A DNA stretch of 64,000 nucleotides from assembly GCF_001890385.1 (NCBI RefSeq), contig NZ_CP018221.1, forward strand, positions 1,413,501 to 1,477,500. The letters run 5' to 3'. This document shows, piece after piece, positions 37,910 through 46,729 of this stretch. Source of the stretch: Tardibacter chloracetimidivorans. Lineage in GTDB: Bacteria; Pseudomonadota; Alphaproteobacteria; Sphingomonadales; Sphingomonadaceae. Below the pieces are notes generated by a model. That model was given only the letters and a program-made list of their open reading frames with translations. It did not search any database and was not told where the DNA came from. Every line of letters starts with the position of its first letter. Within the stretch, counting starts at the first letter, position 1. The position numbers were made by a program, and so were the translations under genes.

Positions 37910-38971
37910 ATGATGTCGACCGTCGACGCCTGGACGTTGGCGGCAAGCCATGCGATCCGCAACGTGCTGGCAATCCACAGTCGGGGCGTGGACCGGGGTG
38001 ACGGCAACCTGCTGGGCGCTGCCTATCATGCCGACGCGACGGTCGATTACGGCTTCTTCGCCGGTGAGGCATCGACGCTGGTGTCGATCCTCGCCGGTGC
38101 GCAGGCAGCCGCCCCGCCAACAATGCACCGTACCGCAGGCAGCGACATCCGCGTTTCCGGCGCACAGGCGGTCGCGGAATCCTATGTCATCGCGGCGATC
38201 GAGGAGCCCGGGCTGAGACGCACGGTCTTCGGCCGCTATCTCGACCGGTTCCGCCACGACGGCGACGCGTGGCGGATCGCGCACCGGATCTATGTGCTTG
38301 ACGGCAACACCAATCGGCCCGGCGATACCAGCCGCGCCGACCCGCCGGTCGCGAGCGACCATTTCGTGCCCGCGGGGGGCAAGGGCGCGAGCGACGCCGG
38401 CCGCGCGCTGCTTGCCCATCATGATGCCTCCACCCGCATGCTGCAGAAGGTGACACCCATGGCCCCTGACGAAGCCGCCCTCGACGCGGCGCTTGCCCGC
38501 GAAGCGATCCGCCAGCTTGTCGCCGGCTATTGCCGCGGCGTCGACCGCGCCGACGCGGCGCTGCTCGCGTCGATCTTCTGGGAAGACGCGACCGTCATCT
38601 CCGGCATCGTGAACGGCACCGCGCCGGATTTCGCGCGCGACATCACCGCCTTCGTCCGCGCCAACATGCAAAGCTGCTTCCACTCGGTCGCGAACGAATG
38701 GATCAAGGTACGCGGCGATCACGCCGTGGGCGAGCATTATGTCATCGCCCATGCGCGCGCGGCCGAAACCGACAGCATGACCGGGGGCCGCTATATCGAC
38801 CGGTACGAGCGCCGGGACGGCGTATGGAAGATCGCCAGCCGCGCCTTCGTCAGCGACTGGGCGACCAGCCACCCCACGACCTATGAGAGCGGCGGCTTCT
38901 ACGAGGCGCTGACGACGCGCGGATGCTTCGGGCGCGAGGATCTCGTTTACGGGCTGTGGAGCCAGTCGTGA
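37910..38971 (+). CDS. Tandem SnoaL/NTF2-like fusion protein
   Basis: About 353 residues built of two NTF2-like domains: residues about 8-150 begin AIRNVLAIHSRGVDRGDGNL and residues about 190-345 begin AIRQLVAGYCRGVDRADAAL. Each contains an [F/Y]GRYLDRF or GGRYIDRYERRDGVWKIA strand pair. The linker (about 150-185) is Pro/Gly/Ala-rich. Starts: ATG 37910 or the adjoining ATG 37913. The end overlaps the P450 start (GTGA). Single NTF2 domains usually dimerise; this gene covalently fixes a pair, so one half may be catalytic and the other structural. Confidence 0.8.
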   Translation: MMSTVDAWTLAASHAIRNVLAIHSRGVDRGDGNLLGAAYHADATVDYGFFAGEASTLVSILAGAQAAAPPTMHRTAGSDIRVSGAQAVAESYVIAAIEEPGLRRTVFGRYLDRFRHDGDAWRIAHRIYVLDGNTNRPGDTSRADPPVASDHFVPAGGKGASDAGRALLAHHDASTRMLQKVTPMAPDEAALDAALAREAIRQLVAGYCRGVDRADAALLASIFWEDATVISGIVNGTAPDFARDITAFVRANMQSCFHSVANEWIKVRGDHAVGEHYVIAHARAAETDSMTGGRYIDRYERRDGVWKIASRAFVSDWATSHPTTYESGGFYEALTTRGCFGREDLVYGLWSQS

Positions 38972-40176
38972 CCAGCGCGGTGCTCGCCACGCCCACGCAT
39001 GTCGCTCCCGAGCGGGTGGTCGACATCGACATCTACGCGCTGCCGGGACAGTCCGACGATTTTCACGCCGCGTGGAGGACGCTCCAGGACGGCGCGCCGC
39101 CGATCGTCTGGACGCCCCGCAACGAGGGGCACTGGATCGCGCTATCCGGCGAGGTGCTGGCGGAGGTGCAGTCCGACTATGAGCGCTTTTCCAACCGCAT
39201 CATCGTCATCCCCAAGTCGGTCGGCGCGCAGCACGGCCTGATCCCGACCACCATCGACCCGCCCGAGCATCGCCCCTATCGCAAGCTGCTCAATGACGCC
39301 ATGTCGCTCGCCAAGGTGCGCCGGATGCACGAGAGTATCAGACAGACGGCGGCCGAACTGATCGACGGCTTCGTGGATGCGGGCCGGTGCGATTTCACCC
39401 ACGACTATGCGCGGGTCTTCCCGCTACGCATCTTCATGTCGCTGGTCGACCTGCCAATCGCCGACGTCGAGCGTATCCGCCACTGGGCGGAGTGCATGAC
39501 CCGACCCAATCCGCCCATGCCCTTCGGCGCCGCCAAGCGCGCCTTCTACGACTATCTGGCGCCCGTGGTTGCCGCGCGCAGCGCCGCCCCGGGCGAGGAC
39601 CTGATCAGCCATGTCGTGACCGCCGATATGGAAGGCCGACGGCTAACCACGGATGAGGCGCTGGCGCTGTCCACCCAGGTCCTGATCGCCGGCGTCGATA
39701 CGGTCGTCAATTTCCTCGGCTTCCTGTTCCTCCATCTCGCCACGCACGACGATACGAGGCGGGAGCTGGCGGCGATGAGCAGCAGTGGGCTGCTCACTGC
39801 ATCAAACGAACTGTTCCGCCGCTTCGGCCTTGTTATCATTGCCCGCATCGTGCGCGAGGACATGGAGTTTCACGGCGTCCGCCTGAAGGCGGGCGAGCTG
39901 GTGTGCATCCCCACGCAGGTGCATGGTCTCGATGCGCGGATCAACGCCTGCCCGATGGATGTCGATTTCAGCCGTCGCAGCGGCCGTCACTCCACGTTCG
40001 GCAGCGGGCCGCACATGTGCCCCGGTCAGGAACTGGCGCGCGCGGAAGTGGCAATCACGCTGGAACAGTGGCTGCGGCGCATTCCCGACTTCCGCGTCGC
40101 CGCCGATGCCGATACGCGCTGCTCGGGCGGCATCGTCGGACAGGTCAATCGCCTCGTACTGGAGTGGGATCGATGA
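38968..40176 (+). CDS. Cytochrome P450 (CYP101-like bacterial class)
   Basis: 402 residues, GTG start. The I-helix is AGVDTVVNFLG, the K-helix ExxR is ELFRRF, and the heme-binding loop is FGSGPHMCPGQELARAE with Cys351. The N-terminal style (PPIVWTPRNEGHWIALSGEV) resembles P450cam-type enzymes acting on terpenoid-like compounds. It needs a [2Fe-2S] ferredoxin and reductase, which are not recognisable in this window. Overlaps on both sides (GTGA with the SnoaL fusion, ATGA with the GFA gene). Confidence 0.9.
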   Translation: MTSAVLATPTHVAPERVVDIDIYALPGQSDDFHAAWRTLQDGAPPIVWTPRNEGHWIALSGEVLAEVQSDYERFSNRIIVIPKSVGAQHGLIPTTIDPPEHRPYRKLLNDAMSLAKVRRMHESIRQTAAELIDGFVDAGRCDFTHDYARVFPLRIFMSLVDLPIADVERIRHWAECMTRPNPPMPFGAAKRAFYDYLAPVVAARSAAPGEDLISHVVTADMEGRRLTTDEALALSTQVLIAGVDTVVNFLGFLFLHLATHDDTRRELAAMSSSGLLTASNELFRRFGLVIIARIVREDMEFHGVRLKAGELVCIPTQVHGLDARINACPMDVDFSRRSGRHSTFGSGPHMCPGQELARAEVAITLEQWLRRIPDFRVAADADTRCSGGIVGQVNRLVLEWDR

Positions 40177-40583
40177 GCGCCACTCGCTCCGGCGGATGCC
40201 TGTGCGGCGCCGTCCGCTATGAGGCGGCATGGCCGCCGCTGGCGTTGGTCGTCTGCCATTGTCGTAACTGCCAGAAACAATCGGGCTCCGCGCTATCGGT
40301 CGTCGCCATGGTCGCGCGCAACGGCCTCAACGTCACTGGCGAAATGGCAATGTTCGAGGATCGGGGATCGAGCGGACAGGCCGTTTACCGCCATTTCTGT
40401 CCGGCCTGCGGCTCGCCGCTGGTGACCGACACGCCGGCCGCGCAGGCGGAAGGCCATATCTTCATCAAGGCGGGCACGCTCGACGAGACCGCGGACCTGA
40501 CGCCCACGGTGCATTTCTGGTCATGCCGCGCGCAACACTGGTTCCCGTTTCCCGAGGGCACCCAGCGCCTCGAGACGCAATGA
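40173..40583 (+). CDS. GFA-family (glutathione-dependent formaldehyde-activating-like) zinc protein
   Basis: 136 residues. The zinc cysteines occur as GGCLCGAVRYE, CHCRNCQK and CPACGSPL, the GFA/CENP-V pattern. Paracoccus Gfa was proposed to speed the glutathione-formaldehyde reaction; the function of most homologues is unproved. It is coupled to a P450, so capture of formaldehyde from O-demethylation is an attractive inference, though GFA proteins are also found in unrelated settings. Confidence 0.85.
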   Translation: MSATRSGGCLCGAVRYEAAWPPLALVVCHCRNCQKQSGSALSVVAMVARNGLNVTGEMAMFEDRGSSGQAVYRHFCPACGSPLVTDTPAAQAEGHIFIKAGTLDETADLTPTVHFWSCRAQHWFPFPEGTQRLETQ

Positions 40584-40594
40584 GGAGAGATGTT

Positions 40595-41341
40595 TTGGCC
40601 AAGATGGACGGCAAGGTCGCGCTGATCACCGGCGGCGCTTCGGGACTGGGGGCGGAGGACGCCCGCGTCCTCGCGCGCGAAGGCGCCAGGGTGGTCATCA
40701 CCGACGTGCAGGACCGGCTGGGTCAGGAAGTGGCGGCGTCGATCCCCGATTGTCTCTATCTCAACCACGACGTTCGCGACGAAGCGCGCTGGCGGGAGGT
40801 CGTCGAGGCGACGATCGACCGCTTCGGACGGCTCGACACGCTGGTCAACAACGCCGGCCTCGTCCGCTTCGCTCATATCGAGTTGATGTCCTACGCCGAC
40901 TACAAGCTGCAGGTCGACGTCATGCTCGATGGCACCTTCCTCGGCTGCCATGTCGCCCTGCCGCACATGTCGAAGGACGGCTCCGGCGCGATCATCAACA
41001 TGGCATCGATCGCCGGGCTGATGGGGATCAGCGCCATTCCCGCGTACAGTGCCGCCAAGGCGGGCATCATCGGCATGACGCGCAGCATCGCCGTCCACTG
41101 CCGCGAGCAGGGCTACAAGATCCGCTGCAACGCCATCGCGCCCGGCGGCATCGCTACGCCGATGACGGCGCAGGCCGTCGCCGAACTGCCCGACGACGAT
41201 CCAGGCCGCGCCCAGACCAATGCTTTCGGCATGGGCCAGCCGAGCGACATCGCCAACATGGTCCTTTATCTCGCCTGCGAGGATGGGCGTCACATTACCG
41301 GCACCACCATCACCATCGACAATGGGGAGACGGTGGCATGA
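40595..41341 (+). CDS. SDR-family NAD-dependent dehydrogenase
   Basis: 248 residues. ITGGASGLGAEDARVLA binds the cofactor, D in ITDVQD suggests NAD, NNAGLV and ASIAG / YSAAK complete the active site; ends TGTTITIDNGETVA. The TTG at 40595 is best spaced from GAGGAGAG; ATG 40580 (overlapping the GFA stop) and ATG 40604 are alternatives. Close in type to cyclohexanol or hydroxysteroid dehydrogenases. Confidence 0.85.
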   Translation: MAKMDGKVALITGGASGLGAEDARVLAREGARVVITDVQDRLGQEVAASIPDCLYLNHDVRDEARWREVVEATIDRFGRLDTLVNNAGLVRFAHIELMSYADYKLQVDVMLDGTFLGCHVALPHMSKDGSGAIINMASIAGLMGISAIPAYSAAKAGIIGMTRSIAVHCREQGYKIRCNAIAPGGIATPMTAQAVAELPDDDPGRAQTNAFGMGQPSDIANMVLYLACEDGRHITGTTITIDNGETVA

Positions 41342-41877
41342 CCAGCGCCTTCGACCTGGAGGCGGAGGTCCGCGACCTCGCCGCGCGGCGCGACATACAC
41401 GACGCCGTCTGCCGCTACATGCGCGGGCTCGACCGGCTCGACCCCGTGCTCCAGCGCAGCGCCTTTCACGACGATGCCTGGATCGACGCCGGCACCGTCA
41501 AGGGCGACGCTAACGGTTTTGTCGAGCAAGCGCAGGCGCTCCTTGCGACGATGGAGGGCACGCACCACATGCTGGGGCAGGTGCGCATCGAAGTGGACGG
41601 GGACACCGCCCGGGGCGAATGCTACTTCCAGGCATGGCACGATACGCGCGACGAAGCCGGCAATTCGCGCGACCTGTTCGTGTCCGGCCGATATGTCGAC
41701 GAATATGCCTGTCGCAATGGCGAGTGGCGGATCGTGAGACGCGCGCTCATAACCGACTGGGTATGTGACAATCCGGCCCACCGCGCTTTCTTCGCCGCCG
41801 GCCCCGAACTCATCCGCGCCGGGAGACGGGGCCAGGATTTCAGCGACACCCGCAACTGGCCGGCAAGAGAGGAATGA
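41338..41877 (+). CDS. SnoaL/NTF2-like domain protein
   Basis: 179 residues, ATGA overlap with the SDR. AARRDIHDAVCRYMRGLDRL followed by FHDDAWIDAGTVKGDANGFV and VSGRYVDEYACRNGEWRIVR match SnoaL_4 proteins; HDD and GTHHMLG are possible active-site residues. The C-terminal 35 residues are an extension absent from the 14243/32235 paralogues. It precedes the Rieske oxygenase by 4 bp. Confidence 0.78.
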   Translation: MTSAFDLEAEVRDLAARRDIHDAVCRYMRGLDRLDPVLQRSAFHDDAWIDAGTVKGDANGFVEQAQALLATMEGTHHMLGQVRIEVDGDTARGECYFQAWHDTRDEAGNSRDLFVSGRYVDEYACRNGEWRIVRRALITDWVCDNPAHRAFFAAGPELIRAGRRGQDFSDTRNWPAREE

Positions 41878-41881
41878 CACC

Positions 41882-43204
41882 ATGACCGCCGAACCCATGC
41901 TTTCCCGCTATTCGAAGGACTTCGATCAGCCCGTGCGCGGCGATACCATCACCGCCGACCGCTATATCTCGCGCGAGTGGATGGAGCGGGAGATGAAATA
42001 TCTCTGGCCCAAGGTCTGGCATCTCGGCGGGCTGGTCGCGGAACTGGAGGAGGAAGGCGATTTCATCCGCCACAACTTCGCCAAGGAGTCGGTCATCATG
42101 GTCCGCCAGGCCGACGGATCGATCAAGGCGTTCTACAACAGCTGCCCCCATCGCGGTAATCGGCTGGTGCTGGGCGACGTCGGTTCGACCCCGCGCATCA
42201 CCTGCGGCTATCATGGATGGCAGTTCGACCCCGACGGCACGCTCGTCCATGTGCAGGATCCTGACGATTTCCCGAACGGCAACCCGTGCGGCAAGGTGAA
42301 GCTGAGCGAACTGCGCTGCGATACATGGGGTCCGTTCGTCTTCTGGTGCATGGATGACGATGTCGCCCCGCTCCACGAGTGGCTGGCGCCCTTCCCCCAG
42401 CGGCTCGCCGGCTATCGCCTCGAAAACTGGGTGCGCGTGCTCAACGTCTCGGCGGACTGCGATTTCAACTGGAAAATCATCCGCGACAATTTCAACGAGA
42501 GCTATCATCTGCCGACGATCCATCCGGAGCTGTCGACCTTCATCAACGACGGGCTGCCGACGACCCTGTTCGAGATGTACCCGTCAGGCCACAACTCGAT
42601 GTGGATGGTCGGGCATCAGGCGACCACGCGGAAGGATTATGTCAGCGGTGACGTACCCCCCGGCCTCTATGAGGCTGCGGAGGCCTGGGGTATCGACCCC
42701 AAAGCCTATCGCGGCCGCACCGCAGACATCCGGCAGGCGGTCATCGAGGCCAAGCGCAAATTCGGCCCGGAACGCGGCTATGACTATACGAACATGAGCG
42801 ACCAGCAGCTTGTCGACTATTTCCACTGCACGCTGTTTCCCAATCTGACGATCACCATGTCTCCCGAACAGTGCCAGATCCTGCGCACCGAACCGCATCC
42901 GACCGACCCCGAAAAGTGCGTCTTCCAGCACTGGTGTCTCTATCCGCCGGTCAAGGGCATGAAGGAAGTCGAGACGCCGGTGGGCAAGGCGCCGCTGAAG
43001 CATGACGCAATCCACCGGCACAGCACCTATGGCGACGGCGTTTCGCTCGGTTTCGTTGCCGACCAGGACCTGTCGATCGGCACCACCCAGCAGCAGGGAC
43101 TGAACTCGCGCGGGTTCAAGGGCTGCATCCTGTCCAATCAGGAAAAGCGCGTGCAGCGCTTTCACGAGCTGCTGAACGACATGCTGTGCGGCAAGGAAGG
43201 ATGA
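41882..43204 (+). CDS. Rieske non-heme iron oxygenase alpha subunit
   Basis: 440 residues. Rieske ligands in SCPHRGNRLV and CGYHGWQFD; catalytic segment NWKIIRDNFNESYHLPTIHP with H209 and H214, and E206 at the bridging position. Sister of the oxygenase at 33376-34716. Coupled downstream to a VOC protein by an ATGA overlap. Part of the operon led by the TonB receptor at 35683, so it probably acts on the imported substrate or the P450 product. Confidence 0.9.
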   Translation: MTAEPMLSRYSKDFDQPVRGDTITADRYISREWMEREMKYLWPKVWHLGGLVAELEEEGDFIRHNFAKESVIMVRQADGSIKAFYNSCPHRGNRLVLGDVGSTPRITCGYHGWQFDPDGTLVHVQDPDDFPNGNPCGKVKLSELRCDTWGPFVFWCMDDDVAPLHEWLAPFPQRLAGYRLENWVRVLNVSADCDFNWKIIRDNFNESYHLPTIHPELSTFINDGLPTTLFEMYPSGHNSMWMVGHQATTRKDYVSGDVPPGLYEAAEAWGIDPKAYRGRTADIRQAVIEAKRKFGPERGYDYTNMSDQQLVDYFHCTLFPNLTITMSPEQCQILRTEPHPTDPEKCVFQHWCLYPPVKGMKEVETPVGKAPLKHDAIHRHSTYGDGVSLGFVADQDLSIGTTQQQGLNSRGFKGCILSNQEKRVQRFHELLNDMLCGKEG

Positions 43205-43749
43205 CGACCGTCACGCTGGGTCAGGTCGGCCCGCATGTCATGCAGGCCGCCTTCATAGTCGAGGATGTGGAGGCGGCAGCGCGTGCGTGGATCGCCACCA
43301 CCGGCATCGGCCCCTTCTTCCTGGTGCCGCATATCCGCCTTGCCGAGGCGCGCTATCGCGGAGCGCCCTCGGATGGCATCGACTTCTCGGTCGCGATCGC
43401 CCAGTCGGGCGGCGTGCAGATCGAACTGATCCAGCAGCATTGCGACCGCCCCAGCGCCTATCGCGACACGATTGCCAGGGGGACGACAGGCTTCCACCAT
43501 TTCTGCGTCTACACCGACGATTATGACGCGACCCGGCAGCGCTATCTGGACCAGGGCTTCGTCAGTGCGGTCGATGGCGTCTTCGGCGCGATGCGCTTCT
43601 GCTATGTGGACACGTCACCTGCCCTCGGCTGCATGATCGAGATCGTCGAGCAGGACGACGCCCAGACCGCTGCCTTCACCCGCATCGCCGAGGCGGCGCG
43701 CGACTGGGACGGCAGCACCGACCCGATCCGACCGCTGTTTCCGGAGTGA
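43201..43749 (+). CDS. VOC-fold protein
   Basis: 182 residues. VMQAAFIVEDVEAAARAWIA, GIGPFFLVPHI, GVQIELIQQH, TTGFHHFCVYTDDYDATRQR and CMIEIVEQ trace a VOC fold; it ends AARDWDGSTDPIRPLFPE, nearly the same ending as the protein at 57460 (AARDWDGTDPVRILA). The pair are paralogues assigned to the two plus-strand operons. Activity unknown: isomerase, hydrolase or epimerase are possible. Confidence 0.78.
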   Translation: MTTVTLGQVGPHVMQAAFIVEDVEAAARAWIATTGIGPFFLVPHIRLAEARYRGAPSDGIDFSVAIAQSGGVQIELIQQHCDRPSAYRDTIARGTTGFHHFCVYTDDYDATRQRYLDQGFVSAVDGVFGAMRFCYVDTSPALGCMIEIVEQDDAQTAAFTRIAEAARDWDGSTDPIRPLFPE

Positions 43750-43753
43750 CGCC

Positions 43754-44173
43754 ATGACCCCGTGCCCCATCGAAGACCGCCTCGCCATTCAGGATCTGAT
43801 GATCGCCTATGCCCACGCGGTCGACAGCCTGTCCGACATCGACGGCATCTGCGACGTCTTCACCGAGGATGCCGATTTCGACCTCTCCGGGATCAACTAT
43901 CCCAGCGTCAAAGGGCATAGCGGCATCCGCGAGTTCTTTACCGGTGTTTTCGCAGGCATGGCGCATCATGCGCACTATCTGACCAACTTTGCGGTCACCG
44001 CATACGCCGGCGACAGCGCGACCATGCGCGCCTATGTCATCGGCATGGGCCGGTACAAGGATGGCGGCGGCATCACCGTGCATGGCCGCTATTATTTCGA
44101 CGTCGTGCGCACCCCCCAGGGATGGAAGACCAGGCGCTATACGATGGACTTCCTGATCCCCGTCGAAGCCTGA
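43754..44173 (+). CDS. SnoaL/NTF2-like domain protein
   Basis: 139 residues. PCPIEDRLAIQDLMIAYAHA and DIDGICDVFTEDADFDLSGI mark it as another EDRLAI-type paralogue. HAHYLTNF and GRYYFDVVRTPQGWKTRRYT are the later strands. Last gene of the operon that begins at 35683; 5-bp spacing from the VOC gene, with a CGGAG ribosome site inside that gene's end. Convergent with the SDR trio. Confidence 0.78.
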   Translation: MTPCPIEDRLAIQDLMIAYAHAVDSLSDIDGICDVFTEDADFDLSGINYPSVKGHSGIREFFTGVFAGMAHHAHYLTNFAVTAYAGDSATMRAYVIGMGRYKDGGGITVHGRYYFDVVRTPQGWKTRRYTMDFLIPVEA

Positions 44174-44191
44174 CGCGGATCGGACGCGCCG

Positions 44192-44971
44192 TCAGACCTG
44201 CGTAAAGCCGCCGTCCATGACGAGTTCCGACGACGTGACGAAGCTTGCCGCGTCGGAACAGAGATAGACGACACCGCCCGCCATCTCGTCGGGACGGCCG
44301 AGCCGGCCGATCGGGTGACTGGCGACGATCGCCTGCATCGCGACCTCACGCGATGGCACAGCGCCGAGCGCGACGTATTTGTCCATGATGCTGGTCAGCA
44401 TGGCCGTGTCGATGCCGCCCGGATGCACGCTGTTGCAGCGGATGTTGTAACCGAGCGCCGCGAACTCGATCCCCATGCACTTAGACAGCATTTTCACCGC
44501 CGCCTTGCTGGTGCAATAGGCGGCGTTGAAGGCGGCGCCGCGCATCCCGCCGACGCTCGAAAAATTGACGACCGAGGCGCCGCTGGCCCTCGCCTTGCCG
44601 CCTTCCTTCAGCAGCGGCAACAGCGTCTGCACGCCGATGATGATGCTGTCGACGTTGATCGCGTTGACCCGATGGAACTCGGTCAGCGGCGTATCCTCGA
44701 TCTTGCTGACGACCGAGATCGCGGCGACATTCACGAGAGCGTCGATCCGTCCATAGCGTTCCTGCGCCAGCGCCGCGACCGCCTTCCAGTCGGCCTCGCT
44801 GGTGACGTCGTGACGCAAATAATGCTCGGCCCCGATGTCGCCCGGATTGTCGCCGATATCGGTTGCGATCACGGTGGCATGCGCGTCCTTCATCGCCTGC
44901 ACCGTCGCACGCCCGATGCCGCCCGCCGCGCCGGTCACCACCGCCACGACATTGTCGAGTGCAATCGTCAT
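44192..44971 (-). CDS. SDR-family NAD-dependent dehydrogenase
   Basis: 259 residues. VVTGAAGGIGRATVQAM, NVAAISVV in place of NNAG, SSVGG and YCTSK; ends SSELVMDGGFTQV. Third gene of a minus-strand trio of SDRs (46585 to 44192), 16 bp after the second. Homologues act on cyclic alcohols or steroids. Confidence 0.83.
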   Translation of the reverse strand: MTIALDNVVAVVTGAAGGIGRATVQAMKDAHATVIATDIGDNPGDIGAEHYLRHDVTSEADWKAVAALAQERYGRIDALVNVAAISVVSKIEDTPLTEFHRVNAINVDSIIIGVQTLLPLLKEGGKARASGASVVNFSSVGGMRGAAFNAAYCTSKAAVKMLSKCMGIEFAALGYNIRCNSVHPGGIDTAMLTSIMDKYVALGAVPSREVAMQAIVASHPIGRLGRPDEMAGGVVYLCSDAASFVTSSELVMDGGFTQV

Positions 44972-44987
44972 CGCTCGATCCTTTGAC

Positions 44988-45806
44988 CTATTGCGCGGTC
45001 CAGCCGCCGTCGATCACCAGTTCCGCACCCGTCATGTAGCTGCTGTCGGCGCTGGCGAGGAAGAAGGCGGCCGACGCCAGTTCCGACGGATCGGCGAGCC
45101 GGCCGATCGGCGTCTTGCCCGCCACCATCGCGACGAGGTCGTCGGGCTTTTCCGCAATGCCCGTGTCGACCCAACGCTGAAAACCCGCCTGGAGGAGCGG
45201 CGTCACCACGAAGCCGGGATGGAGCGAGTTGGCGCGTATCGGCATCTTCTTCGCCGCGAACTCGACTGCTATGCCCTTGGTGAAGAGGCGCACCGCGCCC
45301 TTGCTAGCGTTGTATGCAGACACCTCGTTCATGCCGACAAGCCCCATGATCGAACTGACGTTGATGATCGAGCTGCCACCCTTCACATCCCACCCGCTCT
45401 GGGCCATCAGCGGCACGAAGGCGCGGACGCCCAGGAATACGCCATCGACGTTGACCGCCATGATCCGCCGCCAGCCGTCCATCGACAGGGTCTCGACCGG
45501 GCCGGTGAGGTCGATTCCGGCATTGTTGACGAGGATGTGGAGCTTGCCGTGCCGTTCGGCCACGGCCTCCGCTGCGCGCGCCCAGTCCTCCTCCTTCGCG
45601 ACATTGGCCTGCACATAGCTGGCCGCCTCGCCAAGCCGCGCCATTGTGTCCTGCGCCACCGGGCTGTCGGAGCTATCCAGGTCCGACAGCACGACCTCCG
45701 CCCCTTCGGCCAGGAAGCGCTCTACACAGGCAAACCCGATGCCGCGCAGGCCGCCGGATACGAAAGCGACGCGCCCCGTCAGCCGCTGTGCACCCAGGTC
45801 GCTCAT
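44988..45806 (-). CDS. SDR-family NAD-dependent dehydrogenase
   Basis: 272 residues. VSGGLRGIGFACVERFLAEG for cofactor, SDLDSSD suggesting NAD, NNAGID, SSIMG and YNASK; ends TGAELVIDGGWTAQ. The first residue set (MSDLGAQRLTGRVAF) is encoded from an ATG overlapping the stop of the upstream SDR. Middle gene of the SDR trio. Confidence 0.83.
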   Translation of the reverse strand: MSDLGAQRLTGRVAFVSGGLRGIGFACVERFLAEGAEVVLSDLDSSDSPVAQDTMARLGEAASYVQANVAKEEDWARAAEAVAERHGKLHILVNNAGIDLTGPVETLSMDGWRRIMAVNVDGVFLGVRAFVPLMAQSGWDVKGGSSIINVSSIMGLVGMNEVSAYNASKGAVRLFTKGIAVEFAAKKMPIRANSLHPGFVVTPLLQAGFQRWVDTGIAEKPDDLVAMVAGKTPIGRLADPSELASAAFFLASADSSYMTGAELVIDGGWTAQ

Positions 45807-46585
45807 ACGCCCATCATCCCCGCCGTTGTTGCACCGTCGATCACATATTCGGCGCCCGACACGAACGCGGCCTCGTCGGATGCGAGCCAGGCGACAAGTC
45901 CGGCCACTTCATCGACCGACGCCATGCGTTTGAGCGGCGACATGCCTTCATAGGCGGCGCGGGTCGCTTCGGCAGCGCCCGACTGCTCGATCAGTTTCTG
46001 GATCATGGCGGTCTCGACGACACCCGGCAGGATCGCGTTGACGCGGATCCGGTACCCGCGATTGCCGCAATGGACCGCCGCCGATTTCGCGAGCGCGACC
46101 ACCGCGGCCTTCGACACCGAATAGGCGACGAAATTACCCATCGCCCGATGCGCGTTCATCGAACTGTTGATGATGATCGAGCCGGTCGGCCCTCCGGCGT
46201 TGCGCGCCATCGCCTTGATGGCGTGCTGCACGGTCAGCATCGCACCAGTCTGGTTGATGCCGATGACGTTGTTCCAGCCGTCGAGACTGATATCCTCCAC
46301 GCTGCCGTCGCCATGTTCGGTACCGGCATTGGCGAAGGCGATGTCGAGGCGACCACGCGCGCTCAGAAGGCTCTCCATCAGGGCGACCCATGCGGCACCG
46401 TCGCGCACGTCGTGCCTGTGAAACTGCGCCCCCGTCTCCGCGCACAGTGCCGCGGCCGCTTCGGCGTTGGAGCCGGTAAACGCGACCTTGGCGCCTTCGC
46501 TCACGAGACGCCGCACGGTTCCCGCGCCAATTCCCGATGTGCCGCCCGTCACCAGCGCGACCTTGCCGTCCAGCCGTCCGCCCAC
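45803..46585 (-). CDS. SDR-family NAD(P)-dependent dehydrogenase
   Basis: 260 residues starting at GTG 46585 after GAGGAGGG. VTGGTSGIGAGTVRRLVSEG, TGSNAEA after strand 2 suggesting NADP, ANAGTE in place of NNAG, NSSMNA and YSVSK; ends SGAEYVIDGATTAGMMGV, where GA replaces the usual DGG-Y/F. First gene of the trio, divergent from the Rieske-ThuA pair with a 144-bp spacer. Confidence 0.82.
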   Translation of the reverse strand: MGGRLDGKVALVTGGTSGIGAGTVRRLVSEGAKVAFTGSNAEAAAALCAETGAQFHRHDVRDGAAWVALMESLLSARGRLDIAFANAGTEHGDGSVEDISLDGWNNVIGINQTGAMLTVQHAIKAMARNAGGPTGSIIINSSMNAHRAMGNFVAYSVSKAAVVALAKSAAVHCGNRGYRIRVNAILPGVVETAMIQKLIEQSGAAEATRAAYEGMSPLKRMASVDEVAGLVAWLASDEAAFVSGAEYVIDGATTAGMMGV

Positions 46586-46729
46586 GCGCCAGCCCTCCTC
46601 TCCGTTGCTGCCTTATTGTTCCGGCAAACGCCGCCGCCCCGCAACCTAGCTTTTGTTCAAGGTGACCCGATGACGGAAACGGCGCACAAGAACAAAAAAT
46701 GGCCAAACTGCAATTACGGAGCGGGATCG

